NCBI GenBank assembly: GCA_023231425.1
Contig: JALNVI010000014.1
Location: 1-53,981, forward strand
DNA from: Desulforhopalus sp.
GTDB lineage: Bacteria; Desulfobacterota; Desulfobulbia; Desulfobulbales; Desulfocapsaceae
Reading direction: 5' to 3'
Length of the DNA: 53,981 nucleotides
Shown: positions 42,327 through 50,716 of the stretch, one piece after another
Layout of the letters: the number at the start of each line of letters is the position of its first letter
Numbering within the stretch: the stretch's first letter is position 1
Translations under genes and position numbers: made by a program
The notes under the pieces: generated by a model
Told to the model about the DNA's origin: nothing
What the model saw: the letters and a program-made list of their open reading frames with translations, nothing else
The model's database searches: none

Positions 42327-44832
42327 AACGGTTATACTCCTTATTCATAAACGCATCTGCATATCTCTCTATGGCCCTGTCATCATTCAAAACCGCATCA
42401 AGCTGTCGGGCACATACCATTAACCGACCAAGGGATTTAAGGGCCTCTTCCGAATCTGTCCTGGAATATCGCCTGAGCCATGCCGTAACAAGATCACCGT
42501 TGCGGTCCACACCAAATCCAAGCTGACGAAGAATCCTCTCCAGGAAGCGGGCCCGCCTGATTCTATTTTCATCGCTGGCCCCCCCACCCCTGAATCTGAA
42601 GTGGACATGATTGTTCTCGGCCCCCGGTCCAACCATGGCGTCCACCATGGCGTAATGATAGTCAAACCGGGCATTAAGGTTCAAATAGTCCCGTGCAACC
42701 ATCGCATAGTTCTTTGACCAGTTTCTCCGGGGGCCTCTGTTTCCTCCAAGGACAGTCTCCTTAAAATCCGACGGCATTCCCCTCATCTGCGGCTCCCAGC
42801 GGTCAGGCCAGAAGAGCCGCTCATCCGCAATACCCTTCCATAGAGCCTGAAAGGGAATACTCTGCACCTCCGTGGGTGGTATTTTTTTCATCCCTTGCGG
42901 CGTTGAGTTGTCAAGATCGATGATGCTGCATTTCAAAGGCAGGTCGGTAAGGAGGGAACTGCTTTTTGTGTGCCATCCCCGAGTCTGTTTGTCCCCAAAA
43001 CCAAACAGGGAACGGACAGACATCTCATGCATAAACCTCAGGGTATCGTGAATGGACCGACAGGAAGAGGCCTTAAAAGAACTGGCATCCGGATCAAGGA
43101 GATTCAGGGCAAGAACCAGATCGTACAGGGGCCCGGATTTTTTCTGGTGACGGTTCCCTGCCGAAATTCTTGCCATCACCCTCTCCCTGATACCAGGCCA
43201 CCTGACCCCGTTGTACACTCTTCTCCGGGTAGCATTAACACTGACTCTTTCTTTGTTTAACAATAGCTGTGCACTCATTCCAATACCGAAGATACACGGT
43301 ACCGAAAATTCCCGGGCCAGGGTCGAAAGATGGTCCACGGGGCTGCCCTCCATGACGAGGAGTGCAGCAATTTTCGGTAAAATAGTCCCGAGCTCCAGAA
43401 GGGAATGCTCGACAAGCACAACCGCCCCCTCCGGGATTTCAGCCCAATTATCCCCAGAGGTTAAAAACACCAGGGGGCCTTCAGCCCGCCCGGGAGAAAT
43501 GGTGATTCCCGTCTCCACAAGCGGCGCATTGTCCTGCGTAATCGGTGGCCGAACAGATGAAAAATCCTGCCCCAGAGTCAGGTTAAGAGGGCGGGCCTGG
43601 AGAAAACGAATCTTCCCTTCTTTATCCATGGCCCATTCAATATCAAGTTCATGGCCGAATTCTACCGTGGCTTTCTGAGCAATTCGAGCAATGTCAAGAA
43701 TCTGCAGAGGAGAAATGTAAACGCCGCTGGTCGTTGTTCCCACTGCCGCTTCAATTATTTTTGGGTCTTCTCTTTTTACAACCGTCCAGGTATCAGCCTG
43801 CTCTTCGCCCTTGACCATCCGATATGCCAGCCCTGGAACGGAACTGATCACCATGGTGTCGGCCTGAGGGGACTTTGTATCACGGGTATGGAGAACCCCG
43901 GCTGCGGCTGCATCCACCATGGGCATGAAAAGGACAGCCATGGGGGTGTCAACTTCACTGAAATTATGGAATGCACGATAGCCTGCAGCCCGGTCGGTAA
44001 ATCTGCTGGCCAGTACGTTCAGATAGGCCGTAACAAGGTTTCCCCTTTGAATCTGCAGCTCACTGTCAAACTGACCGGCAAAGGAGTGGAGACCATCCTC
44101 ACACACGGCAGACGACCTGACAGCCCAGGATCGGGTATTAAAATGCTTCTCAAAAGAATCAACCTGCAGGAACAGAGCAGAGACAATTTCACTGTCCACC
44201 GTCGCAGATCTGATCAATCGCCGGATAGTTTCAGTCCGAGACTGAAACAGGGCCTGATCCTCGATAACATCCATATCGTCAAGAAGCAGCCGAATCCGGT
44301 CCTGGAGATTATTGTCCTCAAGAATCCTGTTGTATGCCTCCGTCGTAACGATAAACCCCGGAGGGGTCAAATCCTCAAACTTCCTGGAAAGCTGCCATAT
44401 TCCCATGGCTTTTCCCCCGACCAGATCAGAGGTTAATTCTGTCTGTGATGTCAGAGGAAGAACAAAGGGGCGCCGGGGAGAGGAGAAAACTTTATCAGAG
44501 GATCCAGGTGTACTGGACTCCGTCCGAGCGGACGCAAAGATGTTATCCGTGCTTTCCCCAATTCTAAAAAGAACCTGGTACAAATCGGAATGACTGTTTC
44601 CAGTCAACAGGTTAAGCTCCTGGGCCATGAGCAGAGCCCGGGTAATCAACCGTTGAATCGGGCCTTTGATCCTTTTGTCATAATACCGCATATGATTCAG
44701 GTCGGCTTCAAGGTCACTCATGATCTGAAGGGCCTGACCGTTTTTATTGAGCAGGGATCGTAAGGTTTCATATTTAAATCTGAAATCATAATCCATACTT
44801 TGGGGTTCCCCTTGGGGGAGTTGGGCAGACAT
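42319..44832 (-). CDS. PEP synthase/PPDK-like phosphotransferase without PEP-binding barrel
   Basis: Protein of 837 residues. Residues 1-120 are unrecognised. About 125-420 form the ATP-grasp domain of PEP synthase / pyruvate phosphate dikinase: VGGKAMGIWQLS, PPGFIVTT, VRSSAVCEDGLHSFAGQFDS, LDIEWAMD and LQARPLN. About 440-545 is the swivelling phosphohistidine domain with H501 in SPVDHLSTLAREFSVP, where the usual TCH reads VDH. The C-terminal 290 residues lack the TIM-barrel that binds PEP/pyruvate and match nothing I know, though HVHFRFRGGGASDENRIRRA is distinctive. It could transfer phosphate from ATP to an unknown acceptor or regulator. It overlaps the histidine kinase gene by 8 bp. AAAGGAGG precedes the ATG. 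Confidence 0.82.
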   Translation of the reverse strand: MSAQLPQGEPQSMDYDFRFKYETLRSLLNKNGQALQIMSDLEADLNHMRYYDKRIKGPIQRLITRALLMAQELNLLTGNSHSDLYQVLFRIGESTDNIFASARTESSTPGSSDKVFSSPRRPFVLPLTSQTELTSDLVGGKAMGIWQLSRKFEDLTPPGFIVTTEAYNRILEDNNLQDRIRLLLDDMDVIEDQALFQSRTETIRRLIRSATVDSEIVSALFLQVDSFEKHFNTRSWAVRSSAVCEDGLHSFAGQFDSELQIQRGNLVTAYLNVLASRFTDRAAGYRAFHNFSEVDTPMAVLFMPMVDAAAAGVLHTRDTKSPQADTMVISSVPGLAYRMVKGEEQADTWTVVKREDPKIIEAAVGTTTSGVYISPLQILDIARIAQKATVEFGHELDIEWAMDKEGKIRFLQARPLNLTLGQDFSSVRPPITQDNAPLVETGITISPGRAEGPLVFLTSGDNWAEIPEGAVVLVEHSLLELGTILPKIAALLVMEGSPVDHLSTLAREFSVPCIFGIGMSAQLLLNKERVSVNATRRRVYNGVRWPGIRERVMARISAGNRHQKKSGPLYDLVLALNLLDPDASSFKASSCRSIHDTLRFMHEMSVRSLFGFGDKQTRGWHTKSSSLLTDLPLKCSIIDLDNSTPQGMKKIPPTEVQSIPFQALWKGIADERLFWPDRWEPQMRGMPSDFKETVLGGNRGPRRNWSKNYAMVARDYLNLNARFDYHYAMVDAMVGPGAENNHVHFRFRGGGASDENRIRRARFLERILRQLGFGVDRNGDLVTAWLRRYSRTDSEEALKSLGRLMVCARQLDAVLNDDRAIERYADAFMNKEYNRFV

Positions 44833-44994
44833 ATTGATCCTCCTTTAGCAATGGACACGTCACCATCATCGATGATTTTAATGGGGGCAAAACTACCAAC
44901 AGACATGGATATAAGTGCAGTTTCACTCTTTGAGCCCACTGGACGCATGTACAATAAGTTCCTTGAAATCACCTGGTGTGAACGATCTTGCAAT

Positions 44995-45238
44995 AAAAGG
45001 GGCCTTGAAACAGCTTGTATTTCGTTCCTATTCGAGGCACAGAATAAAATTTACCGCAGGTATATTAGTACCTTAGAAATTATTTTCGTTTTTTTTGAAA
45101 AGAATTTCGTGAAGGTACGTATACCGGCTTACCGTTCATCCTCAGGATTACTGATATCGGAGTCTAACGCTTGCCTCCGAAGATAATTTTTAAACTGTAC
45201 CGAAGAAGATGGGCGAAATACTGGTTATTCGATGTTTT
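44995..45238 (-). repeat. DE-1 element, copy 11, with extra insert
   Basis: Minus-oriented copy of 244 bp. Ends AAGGGGCCTTGAAACAGCTT and GGGCGAAATACTGGTTATTC with GATGTTTTC are present. The interior carries an extra segment of about 80 bp including GTACGTATACCGGCTTACCG; a related piece (ACGGCAAGCCGGTATAAGTG) is found in copy 12, so the insert is a shared sub-module. It separates the PEP-synthase-like gene from the rest of the cluster. Confidence 0.72.
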
Positions 45239-45318
45239 CTAAAATCAAAGGCCCCTGTGGCAGTGCCTCACTGGCAGTTTAAACGGTGACATCCCCTGTA
45301 CACAGGGCGAGCCCTCTG

Positions 45319-45960
45319 TTATGCATAAAAGATTGATATACAGGATCTGCAGGAGGCGTCATTTAAGAGAGCTTCACAACAAATATCAAGATTTGATGTC
45401 AGTTGACCGGGTGTAAACGATGCCGGATCCACGTTTATGCCAAGGGCTTTAATGTGCTGACGTACCTGCACAAAAAGCTGCTCCATGAACACCACCACCG
45501 TTGAATCAAAAAGATCATTTTGAGTATTCAACTCCCCGTTAAACCACTCGAGAGCTAAAAAGAGCAGTTGATACTCTGGATCTGTAAGATCTGAGTGTTC
45601 TGAGGGAAGTAATTCCAGTGAAGAGAGTCCAACCGCAGGGAAGGAGGGAGCAAGGAGTGTTTTTGCAGTCAGAGTCTGCCGATCGTAAATACGATAAAAC
45701 TCTTTGCCATATTCCGGGACCAGTACACTGGCATCGTAAACCATCATCCCAAGTCCTTCGACAACCCGCTCTATCAGAGTGACAACATAATGACGATCGA
45801 AGATATATTCTCCAAGGGCCTTTTCCCTGCCATCGTCAAAAAGAGCCAGCAGTTTTTTTGCATCTTCAATAAACTGCCCCAGACGGATCTGCTGGATAGC
45901 CACCCCATCCTCTTGTGCTTCTTTGTATCCCAGGTTTTTCAGTTTTTCTAAAATGCTCAT
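45319..45960 (-). CDS. Unknown protein of the signalling cluster
   Basis: 213 residues, acidic and mostly helical, no signal peptide, no membrane segment, no motif I recognise. The C-terminus has closely spaced cysteines (DICCEALLNDASCRSCISIF), which might bind a metal or form disulfides. GGGGAGG sits well before the ATG. It follows the lone receiver by 83 bp and is in the same direction as the whole 40.8-52.3 kb cluster, so it is probably part of the same system. Confidence 0.7.
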   Translation of the reverse strand: MSILEKLKNLGYKEAQEDGVAIQQIRLGQFIEDAKKLLALFDDGREKALGEYIFDRHYVVTLIERVVEGLGMMVYDASVLVPEYGKEFYRIYDRQTLTAKTLLAPSFPAVGLSSLELLPSEHSDLTDPEYQLLFLALEWFNGELNTQNDLFDSTVVVFMEQLFVQVRQHIKALGINVDPASFTPGQLTSNLDICCEALLNDASCRSCISIFYA

Positions 45961-46043
45961 CTCGCATCCTCCCCGGATCCGTTTCTCAAATGGTTGGTGA
46001 AGGGAGACAGCTCCTGCATTTACTCCCTGAATTTACACTCCAG

Positions 46044-46463
46044 TCAAGGCTCCGTTGATTCGTAATCCTGAGAAGGGAAATCCATGGGAACCCCCAGTGC
46101 TTTGGCCGCCTTAAGAATGATTTTTCGCAGATCATCCGGCCGGAACGGTTTGGCAATAAAATCAAAAACCCCCTGCCCCATAGCCTCCCGGGCCAAATCC
46201 ATTTTTGCATAGCCGGTGATCATAATAACCTTGGTTCTGGGAGAATTTTTCTGCACATGGTCCAAAACCTGGAGGCCATCCATACCCTCCATGCGAATAT
46301 CCGTCACGAGAATATCAAAGGATTTCTGATCCATCCTTTCCACAGCTTTTATCGGATCTTCAAACACTTCAACCACGCATCCAATTTTTTCAATAGCCGG
46401 TTTAAGGCGCTTACCGACAATGGGCTCATCATCCAGAAGTAAAACTTCCAGTGGCTTTGACAT
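46044..46463 (-). CDS. Single-domain response regulator
   Basis: Receiver-only protein of 139 residues. The acidic pair D11-D12 and phospho-acceptor D55 (VTDIRMEGMDG), the switch Thr in MITGYA and K in AKPF are all present. No output domain, so it must act by protein interaction or as a phosphorelay step. It lies 11 nt after the cytidylate-kinase-like gene. A plausible phosphodonor is the kinase at 40824. Confidence 0.9.
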   Translation of the reverse strand: MSKPLEVLLLDDEPIVGKRLKPAIEKIGCVVEVFEDPIKAVERMDQKSFDILVTDIRMEGMDGLQVLDHVQKNSPRTKVIMITGYAKMDLAREAMGQGVFDFIAKPFRPDDLRKIILKAAKALGVPMDFPSQDYESTEP

Positions 46464-46474
46464 TTCAACTTCTC

Positions 46475-47272
46475 CTACGATATGGGGTTAATATTTCTTT
46501 TCACATGAACTTCCACAAAGTTTACCCCTTTAACCTTGCCGGCCAGTTCTTTAATCTTTGTGATTTTACTTAGTTTATTCCGATTTGAGGCTTTGCCAAA
46601 GATCACCACAGACCCATCATTGGACTCAACCCTGATATCAGACATGGTCTCTAAAAGAACCGCAGTCACCCGGGCTGAAAGAGCCAGGTTGGCAAGGCAT
46701 TTTATGGAATAAGTCATCACCTGAAATTTTCGGAATGCGGCAGCATGAGTGATAGTTTTGACTGCTTCATCGGGATCAATCTGTCCCAGATTGATCACAA
46801 GGTCATACCGGGATAAATCTGTTTCATCATTCCCATAAGCAGCCATGGACCATTTTTTCCGCTGTCGGCATTGCACGACACGATCTCTTTTGGTTTTCTC
46901 CAGGAGTCCCTGATTCGCTGCAGCACGGTCATCCCCAGACAGGATGCGAACTTTCATGGCATGGGAAACCCCCAGGACATAGAGATGGGCACACAGCCCC
47001 TGACAGACAATGTTATCCGCCAGCATTCGCTCAAGAACTTCCCCCTCAATGCAGGCCAGATCATGTCTCCACTGGCACGATAACAGTTTCTGAAACAGGT
47101 GCGGCGTGGCTTCAAGCTCATTGCACAATTGTTCCGGGTCAAGATGATTTTTCGTCCCGATTTCGGCCATGATTTCAGGGCTCAGCAGGGTGTACCCCAT
47201 TGCTTCAGCAACCTTTTCGGCAATTCCCTCTTCTGTTTCCCTGGCATCCGCAGAAATAATAATGATGGGCAT
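46475..47272 (-). CDS. Cytidylate-kinase-like protein with degenerate P-loop and BON-like tail
   Basis: 265 residues. It aligns by eye with its neighbour over the whole length: both have ...(Y/L)xLxxxEIxxE..., GEVLERMLADNIVCQGLCAH versus VERVLNDNIVYHGLAGH, and HAMKVRIL versus HVLKVRIT, the pattern of the cytidylate-kinase-like family. However, the nucleotide-binding loop is replaced by ISADARETEEG, so this copy is probably catalytically dead. Residues about 195-262 resemble a BON domain (RVTAVLLETMSDIRVESNDG, VVIFGKAS, VKGVNFVEVHV). It starts 12 nt after the neighbouring gene. A regulatory heterodimer is inferred. Confidence 0.75.
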   Translation of the reverse strand: MPIIIISADARETEEGIAEKVAEAMGYTLLSPEIMAEIGTKNHLDPEQLCNELEATPHLFQKLLSCQWRHDLACIEGEVLERMLADNIVCQGLCAHLYVLGVSHAMKVRILSGDDRAAANQGLLEKTKRDRVVQCRQRKKWSMAAYGNDETDLSRYDLVINLGQIDPDEAVKTITHAAAFRKFQVMTYSIKCLANLALSARVTAVLLETMSDIRVESNDGSVVIFGKASNRNKLSKITKIKELAGKVKGVNFVEVHVKRNINPIS

Positions 47273-47284
47273 GAGTTTCTCCTT

Positions 47285-48097
47285 TTAAACAGCCTTTTCC
47301 GGGGTTTTAACGCCAGAATGGGTCTCAAGGTGGTTGATCCCGCTGATATCCTTTCGGATCTGATCAAGTTTTTTTAACAGTTTTTTACTGGCAGTGTCTT
47401 TTCCCCGGGGATAAACCAGTACATTCCCATACTCACAGGTCACATTCAGAGTTGGAAAATCGTCCACAAGGGCAGCCTTGACACGGCAGGCAACTGCCAG
47501 ATCCAAAAGCTGCTGCTGTCCCGCTTCCGTCGTCTGGAGAGCCCTGCTGCGACTTGCCTGACAGATAAAATCCACGGCATCATCAATAGAGAGTCTGTCA
47601 ATACTGATAGTTAAATCATACAGGGCCGAATTCCAGGGATCCTCTCCAAAAAGGAACATGGTCCATTTACGCCGCTGCTGATCATCTTTTAAGGTAAGGA
47701 CCCGGGCCTCCTCGGCGGTAATTTTATCCAGGGACACCCTGTTGCGGACACGGTCATCAAGGTTTTCCGTAATCCTCACCTTGAGGACATGGGGAATGCC
47801 CCTGAGGAGCAGGTGACCGGCCAGTCCATGGTAAACAATGTTATCATTTAAAACGCGTTCCACGAGGGCAGACTGAATATAGGCAATATAGGACTGTTTG
47901 TTATGGCTGTAGCGCTCGATAATTTTCGGAGGATCACGAATGGCGTTGATGAGTTTTATTTCGGGAACATTATACTTTCTGGAAGCATCCAGAAGGATAT
48001 CCCTGCTGCTTAGATCAAAATTAAGTTTTTTGGCCACCTGTTCGGCCACCGCTTTTCCCATGGAATAGGATCCCCGGGATATTGTAATAATAGACAT
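47285..48097 (-). CDS. Cytidylate-kinase-like protein with BON-like tail
   Basis: 270 residues. The N-terminal ISRGSYSMGKAVAEQVAKKL corresponds to the P-loop of the cytidylate-kinase-like family (ISRxxGSGGxxIAxxLA) in an altered but glycine-rich form. KLNFDLSSRDIL, the LID-like RRKWTMFLFGEDPWNS, and LYDLTISIDRLSIDDAVDFI also fit that family. The C-terminus from about 195 resembles a BON domain (CRVKAALVDDFPTLNVTCEY). The substrate is not predictable; nucleotide sensing is as likely as CMP phosphorylation. It sits 24 nt downstream of the SLC13 transporter, with AAGGA before the ATG. Confidence 0.77.
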   Translation of the reverse strand: MSIITISRGSYSMGKAVAEQVAKKLNFDLSSRDILLDASRKYNVPEIKLINAIRDPPKIIERYSHNKQSYIAYIQSALVERVLNDNIVYHGLAGHLLLRGIPHVLKVRITENLDDRVRNRVSLDKITAEEARVLTLKDDQQRRKWTMFLFGEDPWNSALYDLTISIDRLSIDDAVDFICQASRSRALQTTEAGQQQLLDLAVACRVKAALVDDFPTLNVTCEYGNVLVYPRGKDTASKKLLKKLDQIRKDISGINHLETHSGVKTPEKAV

Positions 48098-48121
48098 AAC
48101 AAATCCTTTCAGGTTTTCAGG

Positions 48122-49954
48122 TTAAATACCATACAGCAGGCTGATCATGGCAATCATGACCACAAGAAACACCACGCTTACGAGGGACCCTGCCTTTATA
48201 AAATCGACTGTCCTATAGTGCCCGGGACCCATGTACAGGGCATTCACCTGGTGGGTAGGGAGCATAAAAGAGTTACTGGTGGCAAGCCCGACTACCAGGG
48301 CTGCCATTCGTGGGTCTACGTGGGCCGCAATCGCCATATTTATCACCAGGGGCACCAGCAGCACCGTTGCTCCGACATTGGAAATTACGAGGGTAAACAG
48401 AGTTGAAAGAAGACCGATAACGGTCAGAAGAATAAGGGGAGAGACATCCCCGATTACATTCAGTATTGTGTGGGCAATCCAGCTGGCTGCCCCGGTTTTT
48501 TCCGTAGCAATACCGAGAGGAATAAGACCCGCCAGGAGGAAAATTGTCCGCCAGTCAACGGACTGGTAGGCTTCATCAATGGAGAGAACCCGGGTCAGGA
48601 CCATACCAAGAGCCCCGGTCATTAATGCCACGGACAGTTGAATCTTAAAGCCCATAATCATAACGAGAGCCGTAATCAGCCAGAATCCGGCCCAGAGTGC
48701 CTTTTCCGGACGCATCTCCTCCAGATCCGTGGGAAGACTGAAGAGCAGCCCCCCCTCTTTCTGCAGGGTTGTAAGGCGTTTCCAGGTACCGTGGATTTTA
48801 ATAACGTCACCTACCTGGAGGGTAATATCCCCGAGCCTGGCACGATAGGTCTCTTTATGACGGTACACACTCAGGGGGGTAACATGGAAGCGATCCTGAA
48901 AGTTGATCTCCTTCAGCGTTTTTCCCTCGAAAACAGAAGGGAGTCCAACTACCGCATCCACTGATCCAGCCACCTCACTTCCCAGGGTATCTTTGTAGGT
49001 TTCCAAATTTTCTTTAAGAGTCATGCCCTGGACCTCTACCATCCGAAGGACATCCTTTTTCGCGCCACTGACCACCAGATCAACCGCCGAGCGGATTTCC
49101 ATATCAGGACCAGGCGAGAACACACGGTAATCGGGAGGCTCAGTACAGGCCACAACGTTAACCAGATAGCGTTGCCTCAAATCCTTCACTCTTACAGGAT
49201 CCCGATAATCTGTGAAATCATCCGGGGTCCTCAGCTCATATACATCGACGGCTCCATTCGCCATCTCAGAGGAGTGCAGAGCTGCTCCAGATGTCCCGGT
49301 TCCCGGGGCACTGCTTTTTGCCTCCTCACCACTGGGCAGAATGAACCGGCCCAGGACAACAAAACAGGTGATTCCGCTTGCCACAAGAGCCAGCCCAATG
49401 GGGGTAACGTCAAAAAGCCCAAAGGGCTTCAGATTGAAGGGAACCATAAGATCGTTTAAAAGGATCAGCGGACTGCACCCCACAAGGGTAACGGTACCTC
49501 CCAGAATGGCGCTGAAACCAATGGGCATGAGAAGACGTCCCAGGGGAATGTTCTGCATCTTGCTGACACGCTGGATGGCGGGAAGAAACAGGGCTGCCGC
49601 TCCGATGTTCTGCATGAAACTGGAGATCAGGGCCACGGTCAAAGAGATGGCAATGATAATCCTGGACGCGCTGTTCCCGGCAATGCGCAGCACCGGTGCA
49701 ACGAGCTTGTTGATCATACCGGTTCGGTCCAGACCTGCGCCGATGATGATAACAGCGATAATCGAAACCACTGCATTACTGCTCAGTCCCACAAAGGCCT
49801 CTTTCGGTGTCACAAGGTGAAGCAGGGGCAGACAGACCATCATCAGAATCGCCACCACATCCACACGTACCCACTCGACAATAAAAAGAAAAATGGCAAC
49901 TCCGATCATGGCCATTACCAGGATCATATCAAGGGTTAAAGGCTCCATACTCAC
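48122..49954 (-). CDS. SLC13/DASS-family permease with RCK_C domains
   Basis: Inner-membrane transporter of 610 residues. The two hydrophobic halves (about 1-205 and 420-610) flank a soluble insert at about 225-400 containing TrkA_C/RCK_C-type folds, for example VVGLPSVFEGKTLKEINFQD and GDITLQVGDVIKIHG. The C-terminal half has ISNVGATVLLVPL and SNSFMLPTHQVNALYMGPGH, corresponding to the SNT/SNS-type substrate motifs of the family. Relatives move sulfate, dicarboxylates or other anions with sodium; the ion here cannot be read. RCK_C domains suggest ligand gating. First gene of a tight run with the two kinase-like proteins and the receiver. Confidence 0.85.
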   Translation of the reverse strand: MSMEPLTLDMILVMAMIGVAIFLFIVEWVRVDVVAILMMVCLPLLHLVTPKEAFVGLSSNAVVSIIAVIIIGAGLDRTGMINKLVAPVLRIAGNSASRIIIAISLTVALISSFMQNIGAAALFLPAIQRVSKMQNIPLGRLLMPIGFSAILGGTVTLVGCSPLILLNDLMVPFNLKPFGLFDVTPIGLALVASGITCFVVLGRFILPSGEEAKSSAPGTGTSGAALHSSEMANGAVDVYELRTPDDFTDYRDPVRVKDLRQRYLVNVVACTEPPDYRVFSPGPDMEIRSAVDLVVSGAKKDVLRMVEVQGMTLKENLETYKDTLGSEVAGSVDAVVGLPSVFEGKTLKEINFQDRFHVTPLSVYRHKETYRARLGDITLQVGDVIKIHGTWKRLTTLQKEGGLLFSLPTDLEEMRPEKALWAGFWLITALVMIMGFKIQLSVALMTGALGMVLTRVLSIDEAYQSVDWRTIFLLAGLIPLGIATEKTGAASWIAHTILNVIGDVSPLILLTVIGLLSTLFTLVISNVGATVLLVPLVINMAIAAHVDPRMAALVVGLATSNSFMLPTHQVNALYMGPGHYRTVDFIKAGSLVSVVFLVVMIAMISLLYGI

Positions 49955-49963
49955 TCCAGATTT

Positions 49964-50195
49964 GAGAGAACATCGAATAAACCAGTCTTTTGCCCATCTT
50001 CTTCGTTGCAGTCAAAATTTATCCTCCGACAAAGCGAGGAACGAGACGTCGAGGTAAGCGCCATACTCCAGGTAAGCGCTATACTCCGTGATCAATAACA
50101 CCGGTGATAAACGGCAAGCCGGTATAAGTGCCTGCGATAAATTTCTTCCTGTGCCTCGAATATGAACGAAAAACAAGGTCCTTCAAGATTCCCTT
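49964..50195 (+). repeat. DE-1 element, copy 12
   Basis: 232 bp with both ends (GAGAGAACATCGAATAAACC and AAGGTCCTTCAAGATTCCCT), two 18-bp units and the ACGGCAAGCCGGTATAAGTG sub-module shared with copy 11. It is inserted between uspA and the SLC13 gene, just 10 bp before the latter's start codon, and may separate the transporter operon from the sigma-54 promoter upstream of uspA. Confidence 0.8.
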
Positions 50196-50229
50196 GGATT
50201 AATATTTTTTTCGGTTTCTTTTTTCATCT

Positions 50230-50673
50230 TTATTCGAGTCCCCGCTTACTCACCGTCAAAAGGGAACATTCCAGATTACCGAGAACTTTTGATATCCAGT
50301 GGCGACCGGGCTTCCGACCACTATCCGGCAACTGCCGGTCACTGCCCCAGACAAGAGATTGAAAGGGAGGATGGTCGGCCAGAAATTTCATCAACTCCTC
50401 AGCCGGGTCCCCTATTTTAAGGGCAGAATTTACTTCTATCCCAGACTGAATGAAGGGCTGCAGAGATTCAGAGAGACACTTTCCCATGCGGATTTCAATG
50501 TCCTGAACAAGGCTGCGCCGGGGACCTATGAGGGTGTGTCCGGTAAAGGACATGGGTACGAGAATAAGCAGAGTAACTGCAGCATCGGTACGAATGGCGA
50601 GCTCCCGAACATAGACCAGGGCCTCGGCAAGTATGTTGTCATTCTCAAATAAGAGTAAAATATTACGAAACAC
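50230..50673 (-). CDS. Universal stress protein (UspA family)
   Basis: 147-residue single USP domain. MFRNILLLFENDNILAEAL at the start, VTLLILVP, then GDPAEELMKF, LVWGSDR and the C-terminal SKVLGNLECSLLTV. The ATP-binding GxxGx9GS(S/T) loop is only partly kept (GSDRQLPDSGRKPGRHW), so ATP binding is uncertain. The start is GTG with AAAGGAGG 6-7 nt upstream. A canonical -24/-12 promoter precedes it. USP proteins often regulate transporters of the SLC13/SulP type, fitting the next gene. Confidence 0.83.
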   Translation of the reverse strand: MFRNILLLFENDNILAEALVYVRELAIRTDAAVTLLILVPMSFTGHTLIGPRRSLVQDIEIRMGKCLSESLQPFIQSGIEVNSALKIGDPAEELMKFLADHPPFQSLVWGSDRQLPDSGRKPGRHWISKVLGNLECSLLTVSKRGLE

Positions 50674-50700
50674 AGGCAGCCTCCTTTATACATGGTATTT

Positions 50701-50716
50701 AGCAAGACCCATGCCA
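50701..50716 (-). promoter_or_regulatory. Sigma-54 (-24/-12) promoter of uspA
   Basis: On the minus strand TGGCATGGGTCTTGCT matches the sigma-54 consensus (TGGCACG-N4-TTGCT) at all but one position, with the exact GG-to-GC spacing. It lies 28 bp upstream of the uspA GTG, leaving room for a short leader with the AAAGGAGG site. The sigma-54 activator encoded just upstream (50910-52259) is the obvious candidate regulator. Confidence 0.82.

Noticed and set aside
44718..44993. 91-residue minus-strand ORF upstream of the PEP-synthase-like gene
   Set aside because: It overlaps the true gene start by more than 100 bp in another frame and has no ribosome-binding site or recognised motif.
44833..44994. 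Sigma-54 promoter for the PEP-synthase-like gene
   Set aside because: Several GG...GC pairs were inspected but none has the required spacing of ten bases between GG and GC.
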